DNA of 48,906 bases from an uncultured Enterobacteriaceae bacterium (GTDB lineage: Bacteria > Pseudomonadota > Gammaproteobacteria > Enterobacterales > Enterobacteriaceae). Below the pieces are notes generated by a model. That model made no database searches. It was not told the DNA's origin and saw nothing but the letters and a program-made list of their open reading frames with translations. Within the stretch, counting starts at the first letter, position 1; each line of letters starts with the position of its first letter. This document shows, one piece after another, positions 21,016 to 32,557 of the stretch. The stretch is taken from contig CANRKT010000022.1 in NCBI GenBank assembly GCA_947631255.1, forward strand, positions 1 to 48,906, written 5' to 3'. The position numbers and the translations under genes are program-made.

Positions 21016-21690
21016 ATGGACTATACGCTCACCCGCATAGACCCTAACGGTGAGAATGACCGTTACCCCCTGCAAAAACAGGAAATCGTAACCGATCCAC
21101 TGGAGCAAGAAATTAACCGCAGTGTATACATGGGCAAATTAGAACATGCTATGCACGACATGGTTAACTGGGGCCGTAAAAACTCAATTTGGCCCTATAA
21201 CTTCGGTCTTTCTTGCTGTTATGTGGAGATGGTAACGTCGTTTACCGCTGTACATGACGTTGCACGTTTTGGTGCTGAAGTATTGCGTGCCTCCCCCCGT
21301 CAAGCAGACTTGATGGTCATTGCAGGTACTTGCTTTACTAAAATGGCCCCGGTAATACAGCGTCTTTATGACCAGATGCTGGAGCCTAAGTGGGTTATTT
21401 CGATGGGTGCTTGTGCCAACTCTGGTGGCATGTATGACATCTATTCAGTTGTACAGGGCGTCGACAAATTCCTGCCAGTTGACGTGTATATTCCCGGTTG
21501 CCCACCGCGCCCGGAAGCCTACATGCAAGCATTAATGCTGTTGCAGGAATCTATTGGTAAAGAACGTCGTCCACTGTCTTGGGTTGTCGGTGATCAGGGT
21601 GTTTACCGCGCCAACATGCAGTCAGAGCGTGAGCGTAAACGCGGCGAACGTATTGCTGTTACCAATCTACGTACACCAGACGAAATTTAA
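21016..21690 (+). CDS. nuoB: NADH-quinone oxidoreductase subunit B
   Basis: NuoB carries iron-sulfur cluster N2, the last electron donor to quinone, in the connecting fragment of complex I. The cluster ligands are visible: the tandem Cys67-Cys68 (GLSCCYVEM), Cys133 ([10 protein letters not shown]) and Cys162 (GCPPRPE). The 224 residues are slightly longer than in E. coli because of the N-terminus. GAGG precedes the ATG. The 86-base gap before nuoC is one of three long gaps in the operon and can fold. Confidence 0.98.
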   Translation: MDYTLTRIDPNGENDRYPLQKQEIVTDPLEQEINRSVYMGKLEHAMHDMVNWGRKNSIWPYNFGLSCCYVEMVTSFTAVHDVARFGAEVLRASPRQADLMVIAGTCFTKMAPVIQRLYDQMLEPKWVISMGACANSGGMYDIYSVVQGVDKFLPVDVYIPGCPPRPEAYMQALMLLQESIGKERRPLSWVVGDQGVYRANMQSERERKRGERIAVTNLRTPDEI

Positions 21691-21700
21691 TTTGCGCCTG

Positions 21701-21752
21701 CGGTCAGTGGGAGCCTTGCATTTCAATAATATCAAAGCAAAGGCACTGGCCG
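21701..21752 (+). other. Stem-loop in the nuoB-nuoC gap
   Basis: CGGTCAGTG pairs with CACTGGCCG (nine pairs, one G-U), and inner complementarity (CCTTGC with GCAAAGG, one bulge) could extend the fold. There is no T-tract. It probably acts as an mRNA processing or stability element inside the operon. Confidence 0.45.
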
Positions 21753-21776
21753 TCAGTCACCACAGACTCATTTGCA

Positions 21777-23585
21777 ATGGTGAGAACTATGACCGATTTA
21801 ACCGCGCAAGACGCCATGCCAGCCTGGCAGACAAGGGATCATCTTGATGATCCTGTAGTAGGTGAACTGCGTAACCGCTTTGGGCCGGATGCCTTTACCA
21901 TTCAGCCAACCCGTACCGGGGTCCCTGTTGTTTGGGTTAAGCGCGAACAACTGTTAGAAGTTGTCGACTTCTTAAAGAAACTTCCAAAACCTTATGTCAT
22001 GTTGTTTGATTTACATGGCATGGATGAACGTCTCCGTACTCACCGCAACGGTTTACCGGCTGCGGATTTTTCCGTTTTCTACCACTTCATTTCCATTGAT
22101 CGCAACCGCGACATCATGCTGAAAGTGGCTTTAGCTGAAAACGACCTGTATGTTCCGACGTTGACTAACATGTTCCCTAACGCCAACTGGTATGAGCGTG
22201 AAACATGGGAAATGTTTGGTATCACCTTTAAGGGCCACCCAAATCTGACGCGCATCATGATGCCATCCACCTGGGAAGGCCATCCGCTGCGTAAAGACTA
22301 TCCAGCGCGTGCGACTGAATTCGATCCGTTTGTGTTGACCAAACAGAAAGAAGACCTGGAAATGGAAGCACTGACGTTTAAGCCTGAAGACTGGGGCATG
22401 AAACGTAGCAGTGAAAATGAAGATTTCATGTTCCTGAACCTGGGTCCGAACCACCCGTCTGCGCATGGTGCTTTCCGTATCGTGTTACAGCTTGATGGTG
22501 AAGAGATAGTCGATTGTGTTCCTGACATCGGTTATCACCATCGCGGTGCAGAAAAAATGGGCGAACGTCAGTCCTGGCACAGCTACATTCCGTATACCGA
22601 CCGTATCGAATATCTCGGTGGTTGCGTGAATGAAATGCCTTATGTATTAGCAGTGGAAAAACTGGCAGGTATTGTAGTCCCTGAACGCGTGGAAGTGATT
22701 CGCGTGATGCTGTCAGAGCTATTCCGTATTAACAGTCATTTGCTGTACATCTCGACGTTTATTCAGGACGTTGGTGCAATGACACCGGTATTCTTTGCCT
22801 TTACCGACCGTCAGAAAATTTATGACCTGGTCGAAGCGATCACCGGTTTCCGTATGCACCCGGCTTGGTTCCGTATCGGTGGTGTGGCGCATGACTTGCC
22901 GAAAGGCTGGGAACGCTTACTGAAAGAGTTCCTGGAGTGGATGCCAAAACGACTCGCCTCTTATGAGAAGGCGGCACTGCGCAACTCCATCCTGAAAGGC
23001 CGTTCTCAGGGTGTTGCTGCCTACAACGCGAAAGAAGCGCTGGAGTGGGGCACGACGGGAGCAGGTCTGCGTGCAACCGGTATTGATTTCGATATCCGTA
23101 AAGCGCGCCCTTACTCTGGCTATGAGAATTTCGATTTTGAAGTGCCTGTTGGTGGCGGTATCAGCGATTGCTATACCCGCGTCATGCTGAAAGTCGAAGA
23201 GCTGCGTCAAAGTCTGCGGATCCTTGATCAGTGCCTGAAAAATATGCCAGCTGGCCCGTTCAAAGCGGATCATCCGCTGACTACGCCGCCACCGAAAGAG
23301 CGTACTTTGCAGCATATCGAAACCTTAATTACTCACTTCCTGCAAGTTTCGTGGGGTCCGGTCATGCCGGCGAACGAATCCTTCCAGATGATTGAGGCAA
23401 CCAAAGGAATTAACAGTTACTACCTGACCAGTGACGGCAGCACCATGAGTTACCGCACCCGTGTCCGTACGCCGAGCTTCGCGCATTTGCAGCAAATTCC
23501 GGCGACAATCCGTGGCAGCCTGGTCTCTGACTTGATTGTCTATCTGGGTAGTATCGATTTTGTAATGTCTGATGTGGATCGCTAA
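21777..23585 (+). CDS. nuoC: NADH-quinone oxidoreductase fused subunits C/D
   Basis: The protein fuses NuoC (about residues 1-190) and NuoD (about 205-602), as in E. coli. NuoD forms the quinone-binding pocket with NuoB. NuoC hallmarks include [19 protein letters not shown] and [17 protein letters not shown]; NuoD hallmarks include [32 protein letters not shown], and the C-terminal [12 protein letters not shown]. The first ATG gives 602 residues and matches the E. coli N-terminus pattern (Met, Val, two residues, then MTDLTAQ). The second ATG (21789), four codons later, has a better placed GGTGAG site and may be the true start. nuoE follows after two bases. Confidence 0.97.
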   Translation: MVRTMTDLTAQDAMPAWQTRDHLDDPVVGELRNRFGPDAFTIQPTRTGVPVVWVKREQLLEVVDFLKKLPKPYVMLFDLHGMDERLRTHRNGLPAADFSVFYHFISIDRNRDIMLKVALAENDLYVPTLTNMFPNANWYERETWEMFGITFKGHPNLTRIMMPSTWEGHPLRKDYPARATEFDPFVLTKQKEDLEMEALTFKPEDWGMKRSSENEDFMFLNLGPNHPSAHGAFRIVLQLDGEEIVDCVPDIGYHHRGAEKMGERQSWHSYIPYTDRIEYLGGCVNEMPYVLAVEKLAGIVVPERVEVIRVMLSELFRINSHLLYISTFIQDVGAMTPVFFAFTDRQKIYDLVEAITGFRMHPAWFRIGGVAHDLPKGWERLLKEFLEWMPKRLASYEKAALRNSILKGRSQGVAAYNAKEALEWGTTGAGLRATGIDFDIRKARPYSGYENFDFEVPVGGGISDCYTRVMLKVEELRQSLRILDQCLKNMPAGPFKADHPLTTPPPKERTLQHIETLITHFLQVSWGPVMPANESFQMIEATKGINSYYLTSDGSTMSYRTRVRTPSFAHLQQIPATIRGSLVSDLIVYLGSIDFVMSDVDR

Positions 23586-23587
23586 CT

Positions 23588-24088
23588 ATGCATGATAACC
23601 AACAAAACCAGGCTGAGACTTTTGAGCTGAGTGCGGTAGAGCGTGAGGCGATTGAGCACGAGAAGCATCATTATGAAGATGCGCGCGCGGCTTCTATTGA
23701 AGCGCTGAAAATTGTTCAGAAACAACGTGGTTGGGTACCAGATGGTGCCATTAATGCCATTGCTGATGTGCTGGGCATTCCGGCAAGTGATGTGGAAGGT
23801 GTGGCAACGTTTTACAGCCAAATTTTCCGCCAGCCAGTAGGACGTCACGTGATCCGTTATTGCGACAGCGTCGTCTGCCATATCACAGGCTATCAGGGTA
23901 TTCAGTCAGCTATCGAAGGTAAACTGGATATTAAACCAGGCCAGACTACCGCTGATGGTCGCTTCACGTTGTTGCCAACCTGCTGTCTGGGTAACTGTGA
24001 CAGAGGGCCGACGATGATGATTGATGATGATACTCATAGTCATCTGACTCCGGACGCAATTCCTGATTTGCTGGAGCGGTATAAATGA
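23588..24088 (+). CDS. nuoE: NADH-quinone oxidoreductase subunit E
   Basis: NuoE is the thioredoxin-like subunit of the NADH-dehydrogenase module and holds the [2Fe-2S] cluster N1a. Ligands are Cys92 and Cys97 ([11 protein letters not shown]) and Cys133 and Cys137 ([10 protein letters not shown]). The 166 residues match E. coli exactly in length. The gene ends in ATGA shared with the nuoF start, so NuoE and NuoF synthesis is translationally coupled. Confidence 0.98.
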   Translation: MHDNQQNQAETFELSAVEREAIEHEKHHYEDARAASIEALKIVQKQRGWVPDGAINAIADVLGIPASDVEGVATFYSQIFRQPVGRHVIRYCDSVVCHITGYQGIQSAIEGKLDIKPGQTTADGRFTLLPTCCLGNCDRGPTMMIDDDTHSHLTPDAIPDLLERYK

Positions 24089-25428
24089 AAACCATTACTC
24101 GTACTGCCGAAACACATCCACTGACTTGGCGTCTACGTGATGACAAGCAACCTGTATGGCTTGAAGAGTATTTGAGCAAAAATGGCTATGCGGGTGCCCG
24201 TAAAGCACTGGGCAGTATGGCGCCAGACGAAATTGTTAACGCCGTTAAAGACGCTGGCCTGAAAGGGCGCGGCGGCGCAGGCTTTTCTACCGGTCTGAAA
24301 TGGAGTCTGATGCCGAAAGACGAGTCCATGAACATTCGTTACCTGCTGTGTAACGCGGATGAAATGGAACCCGGCACTTATAAAGACCGTTTGCTAATGG
24401 AACAGCTGCCTCACCTGCTGGTTGAAGGTATGCTGATTTCTGCGTTCGCGCTTAAAGCCTATCGTGGCTATATCTTCTTGCGTGGCGAGTATATCGAAGC
24501 GGCAGTACATCTTCGTCGTGCGATTGAAGAGGCGAAACAAGCGGGTCTGTTAGGTAAAAACATCCTTGGATCGGGTTTCGATTTTGAGCTGATCGTGCAT
24601 ACCGGTGCTGGACGTTATATCTGCGGTGAAGAAACTGCGTTGATTAACTCCCTCGAAGGGCGTCGTGCGAACCCACGTTCTAAGCCTCCTTTCCCGGCAT
24701 CAAGCGGTGTCTGGGGTAAACCTACCTGTGTAAACAACGTAGAAACCCTGTGTAACGTTCCGGCGATTCTGGCAAACGGTGTTGAGTGGTATCAGGGTAT
24801 TGGCGGTCTGAGCAAAGACGCGGGTACTAAGCTGATGGGCTTCTCCGGACGCGTTAAAAATCCGGGTCTCTGGGAACTGCCTTTTGGTACTACCGCCCGC
24901 GAAATCCTCGAAGATTATGCCGGTGGTATGCGTGATGGCTTGAAATTTAAAGCCTGGCAGCCGGGTGGGGCAGGGACAGACTTCCTGACCGAGGCACACC
25001 TGGACTTACCGATGGAATTCGAAAGTATCGGTAAAGCAGGCAGCCGTCTCGGTACTGCACTGGCAATGGCCGTTGACCATGAAATTGGTATGGTTCCTCT
25101 GGTGCGTAATCTGGAAGAGTTTTTCGCCCGTGAGTCCTGCGGCTGGTGTACACCTTGCCGTGATGGTTTGCCGTGGAGCGTAAAAATTCTGCGTGCTCTC
25201 GAACGTGGAGAAGGACAACCTGGTGATATTGAAACACTGGAGCAGCTTTGTCGCTCCCTTGGGCCAGGTAAAACTTTCTGTGCTCATGCGCCAGGCGCCG
25301 TTGAGCCACTACAAAGTGCTATTAAATATTTCCGCGACGAATTCGAAGCAGGCATTGCCAAACAGGATCTCGGTAACCTCCGTGCTATCAGTGGTATTCA
25401 ACCGAACCTGTTAAAAACGCGCTGGTAA
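24085..25428 (+). CDS. nuoF: NADH-quinone oxidoreductase subunit F
   Basis: NuoF binds NADH and FMN and holds the [4Fe-4S] cluster N3, so it is the electron entry point of complex I. The glycine-rich nucleotide-binding motif [13 protein letters not shown] is at 61-73. Cluster ligands are Cys352, Cys355 and Cys358 ([11 protein letters not shown]) plus Cys399 (TFCAHAPG). The 447 residues are family-sized. It overlaps nuoE by four bases. A 91-base gap with two hairpins separates it from nuoG. Confidence 0.98.
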   Translation: MKTITRTAETHPLTWRLRDDKQPVWLEEYLSKNGYAGARKALGSMAPDEIVNAVKDAGLKGRGGAGFSTGLKWSLMPKDESMNIRYLLCNADEMEPGTYKDRLLMEQLPHLLVEGMLISAFALKAYRGYIFLRGEYIEAAVHLRRAIEEAKQAGLLGKNILGSGFDFELIVHTGAGRYICGEETALINSLEGRRANPRSKPPFPASSGVWGKPTCVNNVETLCNVPAILANGVEWYQGIGGLSKDAGTKLMGFSGRVKNPGLWELPFGTTAREILEDYAGGMRDGLKFKAWQPGGAGTDFLTEAHLDLPMEFESIGKAGSRLGTALAMAVDHEIGMVPLVRNLEEFFARESCGWCTPCRDGLPWSVKILRALERGEGQPGDIETLEQLCRSLGPGKTFCAHAPGAVEPLQSAIKYFRDEFEAGIAKQDLGNLRAISGIQPNLLKTRW

Positions 25429-25434
25429 TATTCC

Positions 25435-25499
25435 TTCATCACGATTTTCTGTGATGAAAGGCACAAGAATTTTTGATTAACGCCTGAGTTTATTCAGGC
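25435..25499 (+). other. Two tandem hairpins in the nuoF-nuoG gap
   Basis: TTCATCAC pairs with GTGATGAA (25435-25458, 8-base loop), and GCCTGA pairs with TCAGGC (25482-25499, 6-base loop). A short T-rich stretch lies between them (TTTTTGATTAA), so the first could be a leaky terminator. They may tune NuoG relative to NuoEF. Confidence 0.5.
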
Positions 25500-25519
25500 C
25501 AACTGGAAGCATGCTGACT

Positions 25520-28243
25520 ATGGCTACGATTCATGTAGACGGCAAAGAATATGAGGTAAACGGAGCAGACAACCTTCTTGAAGCTTGTCTGTCCCTCGGC
25601 CTTGATATTCCTTATTTTTGCTGGCATCCGGCGCTGGGCAGCGTCGGTGCTTGCCGCCAGTGCGCGGTAAAGCAATATCAGAACGCTGAAGATACCCGCG
25701 GCCGCCTGGTAATGTCTTGTATGACACCTGCATCTGATGGCACTTTCATCTCTATTGATGATGGTGAAGCGAAGCAGTTCCGGGAAAGTGTTGTGGAATG
25801 GTTGATGACAAACCACCCACACGACTGTCCGGTTTGTGAAGAAGGGGGCAACTGCCACCTTCAGGATATGACGGTAATGACCGGTCATAGCTTCCGTCGC
25901 TATCGCTTTACTAAACGTACTCACCGTAATCAGGACTTGGGACCGTTTATTTCTCACGAAATGAACCGTTGTATCGCCTGTTACCGTTGTGTTCGTTACT
26001 ACAAGGACTATGCAGACGGTACAGACCTGGGCGTCTATGGTGCTCACGACAACGTCTACTTTGGTCGTACTGAAGACGGTACCCTTGAAAGTGAATTCTC
26101 CGGCAACCTGGTAGAAATCTGCCCGACGGGAGTATTTACCGATAAAACGCACTCAGAGCGTTATAACCGTAAATGGGATATGCAGTTTGCACCTAGCATT
26201 TGCCAGCAATGTTCTCTGGGTTGTAACACAAGCCCAGGTGAGCGTTATGGTGAGCTTCGTCGCATCGAAAACCGTTACAACGGTACCGTAAACCATTACT
26301 TCCTGTGTGACCGCGGTCGTTTTGGTTATGGTTATGTAAACCTTAAAGATCGTCCTCGTCAGCCGATTCAACGTCGTGGCGATGATTTGATAACCCTGAA
26401 TGCGGAACAAGCATTACAAGGTGCAGCCGATATTCTGCGTCAGTCGAAGAAAGTTATCGGTATTGGCTCACCACGCGCGAGTATTGAGAGTAACTTTGCG
26501 CTGCGTGAACTGGTAGGCGCGAGCAACTTCTACACCGGCATTGCAGCGGGTGAGCAGGCGCGTTTACAGCTGGTGCTGAAAGTTCTGCGTGAAAGCGGTA
26601 TTCATACCCCTGCGTTGCGTGAAATTGAGTCTTACGATGCAGTGCTGATTCTGGGTGAAGATATTACTCAGACTGGCGCTCGTGCCGCACTGGCTATTCG
26701 TCAGGCAGTAAAAGGCAAAGCGCGTGAGATGGCTGCGGCTCAGAAAGTCGCCGACTGGCAGATTGCAGCTATCATGAATATCGGTCAGCACGCTAAACAC
26801 CCACTGTTTGTGACTAACGTGGATGATACCCGTCTCGATGATATTGCCGCTTGGACCTATCGTGCTCCGGTTGAAGATCAGGCGCGTCTTGGTTTCGCGA
26901 TTGCTCATGCCCTGGATGACAGTGCGCCAGCTGTTGAACTGAGCCGTGACTTACGCAGCAAAGTGGATGTTATTGTCCAGGCGCTGGCAGGTGCACGTAA
27001 ACCGTTAATCGTCTCTGGTACTAATGCGGGCAGTGAAGCGGTGCTTCAGGCTGCGGCTAACATCGCGAAAGCGCTGAAAGGTCGTGGAGCTGAGGTTGGC
27101 GTCACTATGATTGCTCGTGCGGTCAACAGCATTGGTCTGGGCATGATAGGTGGCGGGTCACTGGACGAGGCGCTGACTGAACTGGAAAGCGGTGCAGCCG
27201 ATGCCGTAGTGGTTCTTGAAAACGACTTGCATCGTCATGCTTCAGCAGCTCGCGTTGACGCCGCTCTGAGCAAAGCGCCACTGGTTCTGGTGATTGACCA
27301 TCAGCGTACCGATATTATGGATAAAGCGCATCTGGTGCTTTCAACGGCAAGCTTCGCAGAGAGTGACGGTACTGTCATTAACAACGAAGGCCGTGCACAG
27401 CGTTTCTTCCAGGTTTATGACCCGACTTATTACGATGCCTCCATTGAAATGCTGGAAAGCTGGCGCTGGTTGCATTCCCTGCAAAGTATTGTTGAGAATC
27501 GTCAGTCCGACTGGACGCAGCTCGATAATGTGATTGATGCCTGTGTGAAAGCGTTGCCACAACTGGCGGGTATCAAAGATGCTGCTCCGGATGCTAGCTT
27601 CCGTATTCGTGGTCAGAAACTGGCGCGTGAACCTCATCGCTACAGTGGTCGTACCGCAATGCTCGCTAACATCAGTGTTCACGAGCCGCGTCAGCCGCAA
27701 GATAAAGACACGATGTTTGCCTTCTCTATGGAAGGGAACAACAGTCCGCTTGCCGAACGTCAGCAAATACCTTTTGCCTGGGCCCCAGGATGGAACTCAC
27801 CGCAAGCATGGAACAAATTCCAGGCTGAAGTGGGCGGTCATCTGCGCCACGGCGATCCGGGTGTTCGTCTGTTCGAAGCCTCCGAAAATGGTCTGGATTA
27901 TTTCATGTCCGTTCCTGAAAGCTTCCATGCAGAAGAAGGTAAGTGGCGTGTTGCACCTTACTATCATCTGTTCGGTAGCGATGAAATGTCCCAGCGTTCA
28001 CCGGTATTCCAGAAACGTATGGTTCAACCTTACGTTAAACTGAACCCGGAAGATGCAGCGACATTAGGTGTTAATGCAGGCAGTCTGGTGACCTTTAGTT
28101 ATGAAGGTCAGACGTTGAGCCTGCCTCTACAGCTCTCTACTGGACTGGCCAAAGGCTTAGTTGGTTTGCCTATGGGTATGCCAGGAATTGCACCTGTTCT
28201 TGCGGGTGCCTGTCTTGAGAATCTGCAGGAGGCTGCGCAATGA
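25520..28243 (+). CDS. nuoG: NADH-quinone oxidoreductase subunit G
   Basis: NuoG is the large iron-sulfur subunit of the NADH module. Counting from [10 protein letters not shown], the ligands are: [2Fe-2S] N1b Cys34, 45, 48 and 67; N5 His99, Cys103, 106 and 112; N4 Cys151, 154, 157 and 201; and the extra N7 cluster Cys228, 231, 235 and 263, found only in some bacterial complexes. A molybdopterin-oxidoreductase-like domain follows (about 220-800). The start is taken at the second ATG because GGAAG sits ten bases upstream of it but only one base before the first ATG (25511), which would add three residues. The product is 907 residues. Its stop overlaps the nuoH start (ATGA). Confidence 0.97.
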   Translation: MATIHVDGKEYEVNGADNLLEACLSLGLDIPYFCWHPALGSVGACRQCAVKQYQNAEDTRGRLVMSCMTPASDGTFISIDDGEAKQFRESVVEWLMTNHPHDCPVCEEGGNCHLQDMTVMTGHSFRRYRFTKRTHRNQDLGPFISHEMNRCIACYRCVRYYKDYADGTDLGVYGAHDNVYFGRTEDGTLESEFSGNLVEICPTGVFTDKTHSERYNRKWDMQFAPSICQQCSLGCNTSPGERYGELRRIENRYNGTVNHYFLCDRGRFGYGYVNLKDRPRQPIQRRGDDLITLNAEQALQGAADILRQSKKVIGIGSPRASIESNFALRELVGASNFYTGIAAGEQARLQLVLKVLRESGIHTPALREIESYDAVLILGEDITQTGARAALAIRQAVKGKAREMAAAQKVADWQIAAIMNIGQHAKHPLFVTNVDDTRLDDIAAWTYRAPVEDQARLGFAIAHALDDSAPAVELSRDLRSKVDVIVQALAGARKPLIVSGTNAGSEAVLQAAANIAKALKGRGAEVGVTMIARAVNSIGLGMIGGGSLDEALTELESGAADAVVVLENDLHRHASAARVDAALSKAPLVLVIDHQRTDIMDKAHLVLSTASFAESDGTVINNEGRAQRFFQVYDPTYYDASIEMLESWRWLHSLQSIVENRQSDWTQLDNVIDACVKALPQLAGIKDAAPDASFRIRGQKLAREPHRYSGRTAMLANISVHEPRQPQDKDTMFAFSMEGNNSPLAERQQIPFAWAPGWNSPQAWNKFQAEVGGHLRHGDPGVRLFEASENGLDYFMSVPESFHAEEGKWRVAPYYHLFGSDEMSQRSPVFQKRMVQPYVKLNPEDAATLGVNAGSLVTFSYEGQTLSLPLQLSTGLAKGLVGLPMGMPGIAPVLAGACLENLQEAAQ

Positions 28244-29217
28244 GTTGGTTGACGCCAGATGTTATTGATATTCTCATCAGCATCCTCAAAGCCATTGTGA
28301 TTGTGTTAGTGGTCGTGGTATGTGGCGCGTTTATGAGCTTTGGCGAACGTCGTTTGCTCGGGCTCTTCCAGAACCGTTACGGACCAAACCGTGTAGGCTG
28401 GGGCGGTTCGCTCCAGCTGGCAGCTGACATGATCAAAATGTTCTTTAAAGAGGACTGGATCCCAAAATTTGCCGATCGTTTCATCTTTACCCTTGCTCCG
28501 GTTATCGCCTTTACCTCAATGCTGCTGGCATTTGCCATTGTGCCTGTCAGTCCGTCATGGGTCGTTGCTGATCTTAATATCGGTATTTTGTTCTTCCTGA
28601 TGCTGGCAGGCCTGGGCGTTTACGCCGTACTGTTTGCTGGCTGGGCAAGTAACAACAAATACGCGTTATTAGGTGCAATGCGTGCATCAGCCCAGACGCT
28701 GAGCTATGAAGTTTTCCTGGGTCTTTCCCTGATGGGTGTGGTTGCGCAGGCCGGTTCATTCAATATGACCGACATTGTTAACAACCAGACTGATATCTGG
28801 AACGTAATCCCACAATTCTTTGGCTTTGTGACTTTTGCTATCGCAGGGGTTGCAGTTTGTCACCGTCACCCGTTTGACCAACCCGAAGCTGAGCAGGAAC
28901 TGGCGGATGGTTATCACGTTGAATATTCCGGTATGAAGTTCGGTCTGTTCTTCGTCGGTGAATACGTCGGTATCGTGACAGTTTCTGCCATGATGGTGAC
29001 GTTGTTCTTTGGTGGCTGGCATGGCCCATGGTTACCCCCGTTCGTCTGGTTCGCGCTAAAAACGGCGTTCTTCATGATGATGTTCATTTTGATTCGTGCA
29101 GCACTGCCTCGTCCTCGTTATGACCAGGTGATGTCATTTGGCTGGAAGATCTGCCTGCCGCTGACGCTTATCAATTTGCTGGTGACCGCTGCGGTCATTC
29201 TTTACCAGGCACCATAA
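28240..29217 (+). CDS. nuoH: NADH-quinone oxidoreductase subunit H
   Basis: NuoH is the membrane subunit that forms the quinone channel and the first part of the proton path with NuoA, J and K. The 325 residues have about eight hydrophobic spans. The cytoplasmic quinone-site loops are clear: [21 protein letters not shown] (about 37-57, split by family variation), [20 protein letters not shown] and [20 protein letters not shown] with its conserved acidic residues. It overlaps nuoG by four bases. Confidence 0.97.
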   Translation: MSWLTPDVIDILISILKAIVIVLVVVVCGAFMSFGERRLLGLFQNRYGPNRVGWGGSLQLAADMIKMFFKEDWIPKFADRFIFTLAPVIAFTSMLLAFAIVPVSPSWVVADLNIGILFFLMLAGLGVYAVLFAGWASNNKYALLGAMRASAQTLSYEVFLGLSLMGVVAQAGSFNMTDIVNNQTDIWNVIPQFFGFVTFAIAGVAVCHRHPFDQPEAEQELADGYHVEYSGMKFGLFFVGEYVGIVTVSAMMVTLFFGGWHGPWLPPFVWFALKTAFFMMMFILIRAALPRPRYDQVMSFGWKICLPLTLINLLVTAAVILYQAP

Positions 29218-29231
29218 GGGGTGAAAAAACC

Positions 29232-29774
29232 ATGACATTAAAAGAGTTAGTGGTTGGTTTCGGCACCCAGGTACGCAGTATCTGGATGATTGGCATGAAC
29301 GCTTTTGCTAAACGTGAAACGCGCATGTATCCGGAAGAACCTGTTTATCTGCCGCCGCGCTACCGTGGTCGTATTGTGCTGACGCGCGATCCAGACGGTG
29401 AAGAGCGTTGTGTTGCTTGTAACCTGTGTGCGGTTGCTTGTCCGGTTGGCTGTATTTCGCTGCAAAAAGCAGAGATGCAAGATGGTCGTTGGTATCCGGA
29501 GTTCTTCCGTATCAACTTCTCACGCTGCATTTTCTGTGGCCTGTGCGAGGAAGCTTGCCCGACTACCGCAATTCAGCTTACACCAGACTTTGAATTAGGT
29601 GAGTTCAAACGTCAGGACTTAGTGTATGAAAAAGAGGATCTGCTGATTTCCGGTCCGGGCAAATACCCGGAATATAATTTCTACCGGATGGCAGGTATGG
29701 CAATCGACGGCAAAGATAAAGGTCAGGCTGAAAATGAAGCCAAACCTATCGACGTCAAAGGCCTGTTACCTTAA
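29232..29774 (+). CDS. nuoI: NADH-quinone oxidoreductase subunit I
   Basis: NuoI is the ferredoxin-like subunit carrying [4Fe-4S] clusters N6a and N6b between NuoG and NuoB. Two CxxCxxCxxxCP motifs are visible: Cys60-63-66-70 ([12 protein letters not shown]) and Cys99-102-105-109 ([12 protein letters not shown]). The 180 residues match the E. coli length. AAGGGG precedes the ATG. nuoJ follows after 10 bases. Confidence 0.98.
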   Translation: MTLKELVVGFGTQVRSIWMIGMNAFAKRETRMYPEEPVYLPPRYRGRIVLTRDPDGEERCVACNLCAVACPVGCISLQKAEMQDGRWYPEFFRINFSRCIFCGLCEEACPTTAIQLTPDFELGEFKRQDLVYEKEDLLISGPGKYPEYNFYRMAGMAIDGKDKGQAENEAKPIDVKGLLP

Positions 29775-29784
29775 GGAGTCAGGA

Positions 29785-30342
29785 ATGCTATTTGCTTTTT
29801 ATATTTGTGCCATCGTGGCCGTCCTGACCACCCTGAGGGTGGTAACGCATACCAATCCGGTCCATGCACTGCTGTACTTGATTGTTTCCTTGCTGGCTAT
29901 TTCCGGAGTGTTCTTCTCACTCGGAGCTTACTTTGCTGCGGCACTGGAAATTATCGTTTATGCCGGTGCCATTATGGTGCTGTTTGTCTTCGTCGTTATG
30001 ATGCTGAACCTGGGTAATTCGGTACAGCAACAAGAACGTGACTGGCTTAAACCACAGGTATGGATTGGCCCTGGGCTACTGTCAGCTGTGCTGCTGGTGG
30101 TGCTGATTTACGCCATTAGTGGCATTAATGATCAGGGCATTGACGGCACCAATATTGATGCTAAAGAAGTCGGTATTGCGCTGTTTGGACCTTATGTTCT
30201 GGCGGTTGAGCTCGCTTCTATGCTGCTGCTGTCCGGATTGGTGGTTGCATTCCATCTTGGTCGTGAAGACAGAGCCGGTGAAGTACTGAGTAACCGTCCG
30301 TCTGACATGGCGGTGAGAAAGAAATCGGAGGAGAACGTATGA
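29785..30342 (+). CDS. nuoJ: NADH-quinone oxidoreductase subunit J
   Basis: NuoJ is a five-span membrane subunit of complex I. The start [20 protein letters not shown] is chosen by the strong AAGGAG site and the family N-terminus; an upstream in-frame reading inside nuoI is rejected. The 185 residues include [20 protein letters not shown] and [20 protein letters not shown], the latter being the span with the pi-bulge known from structures. It shares ATGA with nuoK. Confidence 0.97.
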   Translation: MLFAFYICAIVAVLTTLRVVTHTNPVHALLYLIVSLLAISGVFFSLGAYFAAALEIIVYAGAIMVLFVFVVMMLNLGNSVQQQERDWLKPQVWIGPGLLSAVLLVVLIYAISGINDQGIDGTNIDAKEVGIALFGPYVLAVELASMLLLSGLVVAFHLGREDRAGEVLSNRPSDMAVRKKSEENV

Positions 30343-30641
30343 TCCCGTTGCAACATGGACTGATCCTCGCTGCCATTTTATTTGTGCTGGGGCTGACAGG
30401 GCTGACTATCCGTCGTAATCTGCTGTTTATGCTGATAAGCCTTGAAGTGATGGTCAATGCTGCTGCGCTGGCTTTTGTGGTCGCGGGCAGTTATTGGGGC
30501 CAGCCAGACGGTCAGGTGATGTATATACTCGCGATTAGTTTAGCTGCCGCTGAAGCCAGTATCGGCCTCGCATTACTGTTGCAGCTCCATCGTCGTCGCC
30601 AGAGCCTGAATATCGATTCAGTAAGTGAGATGCGTGGATGA
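30339..30641 (+). CDS. nuoK: NADH-quinone oxidoreductase subunit K
   Basis: NuoK is a 100-residue, three-span membrane subunit homologous to MrpC. The two membrane glutamates needed for proton transfer are present: Glu36 in [15 protein letters not shown] and Glu72 in [22 protein letters not shown] precedes the start. It overlaps both nuoJ and nuoL by four bases, so J, K and L are translationally coupled. Confidence 0.97.
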   Translation: MIPLQHGLILAAILFVLGLTGLTIRRNLLFMLISLEVMVNAAALAFVVAGSYWGQPDGQVMYILAISLAAAEASIGLALLLQLHRRRQSLNIDSVSEMRG

Positions 30642-32479
30642 ACCTTCTCTGGTTAACTATTTTTCTGCCATTAATTGGCTTCGTATTACTGGCGTTCTCT
30701 CGTGGACGCTGGTCTGAAAATGTCTCTGCCACTATCGGTGCTGGCTCAGTTGGCCTTGCCGCATTAGTCACGCTGCTCGCCGGGATGGAGTTCCTCGGTG
30801 GTTCCCGCGAAGCGTTTATCCAGCCATTATGGACGTGGATGGCGGTAGGCAATTTTGACATTGGCGTTAAACTGCACCTTGATGGTCTGTCGCTGACGAT
30901 GCTGTCCGTGATCACCGGTGTTGGTTTCCTTATCCACATCTTTGCATCATGGTATATGCGTGGTGAGGAAGGCTATTCACGCTTCTTTGCTTACACTAAC
31001 CTGTTTATTGCCAGCATGGTGGTATTGGTACTTGCCGATAACATGATGCTGATGTATCTGGGTTGGGAAGGGGTAGGGCTCTGTTCTTACTTACTGATCG
31101 GTTTCTACTATACCGATCGTAATAACGGCGCAGCAGCGATGAAAGCCTTTATCGTTACCCGTGTTGGTGATGTGTTCCTGGCGTTTGGTATGTTCATCCT
31201 CTATAACGAGCTGGGCACGCTGAACTTCAGTGAAATGGCACAACTGGCACCGCAGCATTTTGCCGCTGACAACTCTATGTTGAATCTGGCAACGCTGATG
31301 ATCTTAGGGGGTGCGGTAGGTAAATCTGCTCAGCTGCCACTGCAAACCTGGCTTGCCGATGCGATGGCGGGTCCAACGCCTGTTTCTGCGTTGATCCACG
31401 CCGCAACCATGGTTACCGCCGGTGTTTACCTGATTGCTCGTACTCATGCTCTGTTCCTGCTGACGCCTGAAGTCCTGCATCTGGTGGCTATTGTTGGTGC
31501 GGTAACGCTGGTTATGGCGGGCTTCTGTGCCTTGGTACAGACCGACATCAAGCGTATTCTTGCCTACTCAACCATGAGTCAGTTGGGTTATATGTTCCTG
31601 GCGCTGGGTGTACAGGCCTGGGATGCAGCTATTTTCCACTTGATGATCCATGCGTTCTTTAAAGCCTTGCTGTTCCTCTCCGCAGGTTCGGTCATTCTTG
31701 CCTGTCATCACGAGCAAAATATCTTCAAGATGGGTGGGCTGCGTAAGTCTATACCACTGGTTTATATCTGCTTCCTGGTGGGTGGTGCCGCATTGTCTGC
31801 TCTGCCGATTATCAGTGCTGGTTTCTACAGTAAGGATGCTATCCTCGAAGGTGCGCTGGCCAACGGCCATATGTACTTGCTGATTGCTGGTCTGGCGGGT
31901 GCAATGCTGACCCCTCTGTATACCTTCCGTCTTATCTTCGTGGCCTTCCACGGCAAAGAGCAGATTAAAGCGCATGCCGGAAAAGGCATTGCTCATCACC
32001 TGCCATTGATTGTCCTGGCAGTACTGTCGACCTTTATTGGTGCGCTGATTGTACAGCCGTTGCAGGGGGTCCTACCGGATACGACTGCATTGACTCACGA
32101 GACAAAACTGACCCTGGAAGTTATCTCTGGCGCGATTGCCATTGTGGGACTGCTGCTGGCGAGTGGGTTGTGGTTAGGTAAACGTACTCTGGTCACCGCT
32201 CTGGCTAACAGCACGCTGGGCCGTATGCTCAACAAACTGTGGTTCAATGCCTGGGGCTTTGATTGCCTGTATGACAAAGTGTTTGTTAAACCATTCTTGG
32301 GTATTTCTTGGCTGCTTAAGCGTGACCCGCTGAATGCGCTGATGAATATTCCTGCTATCCTGGCTCGCTTCGCTGGTCGTGGCTTGTTAGTGAGTGAGAA
32401 TGGTTACCTGCGCTGGTATGTGGCGTCTATGAGCATTGGTGCGGTTGTAGTACTTGGCTTGCTGCTGATACTGCACTAA
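30638..32479 (+). CDS. nuoL: NADH-quinone oxidoreductase subunit L
   Basis: NuoL is the distal antiporter-like proton-pumping subunit, with the long lateral helix running along the membrane arm. The 613 residues match the family. [17 protein letters not shown] contains the conserved Glu of span 5. [25 protein letters not shown] includes the broken-helix lysine region, and the C-terminal amphipathic region (about 520-560) precedes a last hydrophobic span. The 78-base gap to nuoM holds a hairpin. Confidence 0.98.
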   Translation: MNLLWLTIFLPLIGFVLLAFSRGRWSENVSATIGAGSVGLAALVTLLAGMEFLGGSREAFIQPLWTWMAVGNFDIGVKLHLDGLSLTMLSVITGVGFLIHIFASWYMRGEEGYSRFFAYTNLFIASMVVLVLADNMMLMYLGWEGVGLCSYLLIGFYYTDRNNGAAAMKAFIVTRVGDVFLAFGMFILYNELGTLNFSEMAQLAPQHFAADNSMLNLATLMILGGAVGKSAQLPLQTWLADAMAGPTPVSALIHAATMVTAGVYLIARTHALFLLTPEVLHLVAIVGAVTLVMAGFCALVQTDIKRILAYSTMSQLGYMFLALGVQAWDAAIFHLMIHAFFKALLFLSAGSVILACHHEQNIFKMGGLRKSIPLVYICFLVGGAALSALPIISAGFYSKDAILEGALANGHMYLLIAGLAGAMLTPLYTFRLIFVAFHGKEQIKAHAGKGIAHHLPLIVLAVLSTFIGALIVQPLQGVLPDTTALTHETKLTLEVISGAIAIVGLLLASGLWLGKRTLVTALANSTLGRMLNKLWFNAWGFDCLYDKVFVKPFLGISWLLKRDPLNALMNIPAILARFAGRGLLVSENGYLRWYVASMSIGAVVVLGLLLILH

Positions 32480-32493
32480 TCCGACGGTGAGTT

Positions 32494-32513
32494 CCCTCTC
32501 CGTTAGGGGAGGG
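32494..32513 (+). other. Hairpin in the nuoL-nuoM gap
   Basis: CCCTCTCC pairs with GGGGAGGG (eight pairs, one G-U) around a GTTA loop. It resembles the short CCCTCTCC/GGAGAGGG dispersed hairpins seen in intergenic regions of many enterobacteria, though that identity is from memory. It is the third structured gap in nuo. Confidence 0.5.
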
Positions 32514-32557
32514 GCTGAGATGTATAAGATTTATTTTAATAAGGGACACAAAACGCC

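Noticed and set aside
25490-26152. 220-codon minus-strand open frame over the start of nuoG
   Set aside because: It is antisense to a highly conserved coding sequence, has no ribosome site, and its composition mirrors nuoG codons.
27579-28043. 154-codon plus-strand open frame inside nuoG in another frame
   Set aside because: It is fully contained in nuoG and rich in residues expected from frame-shifted codons.
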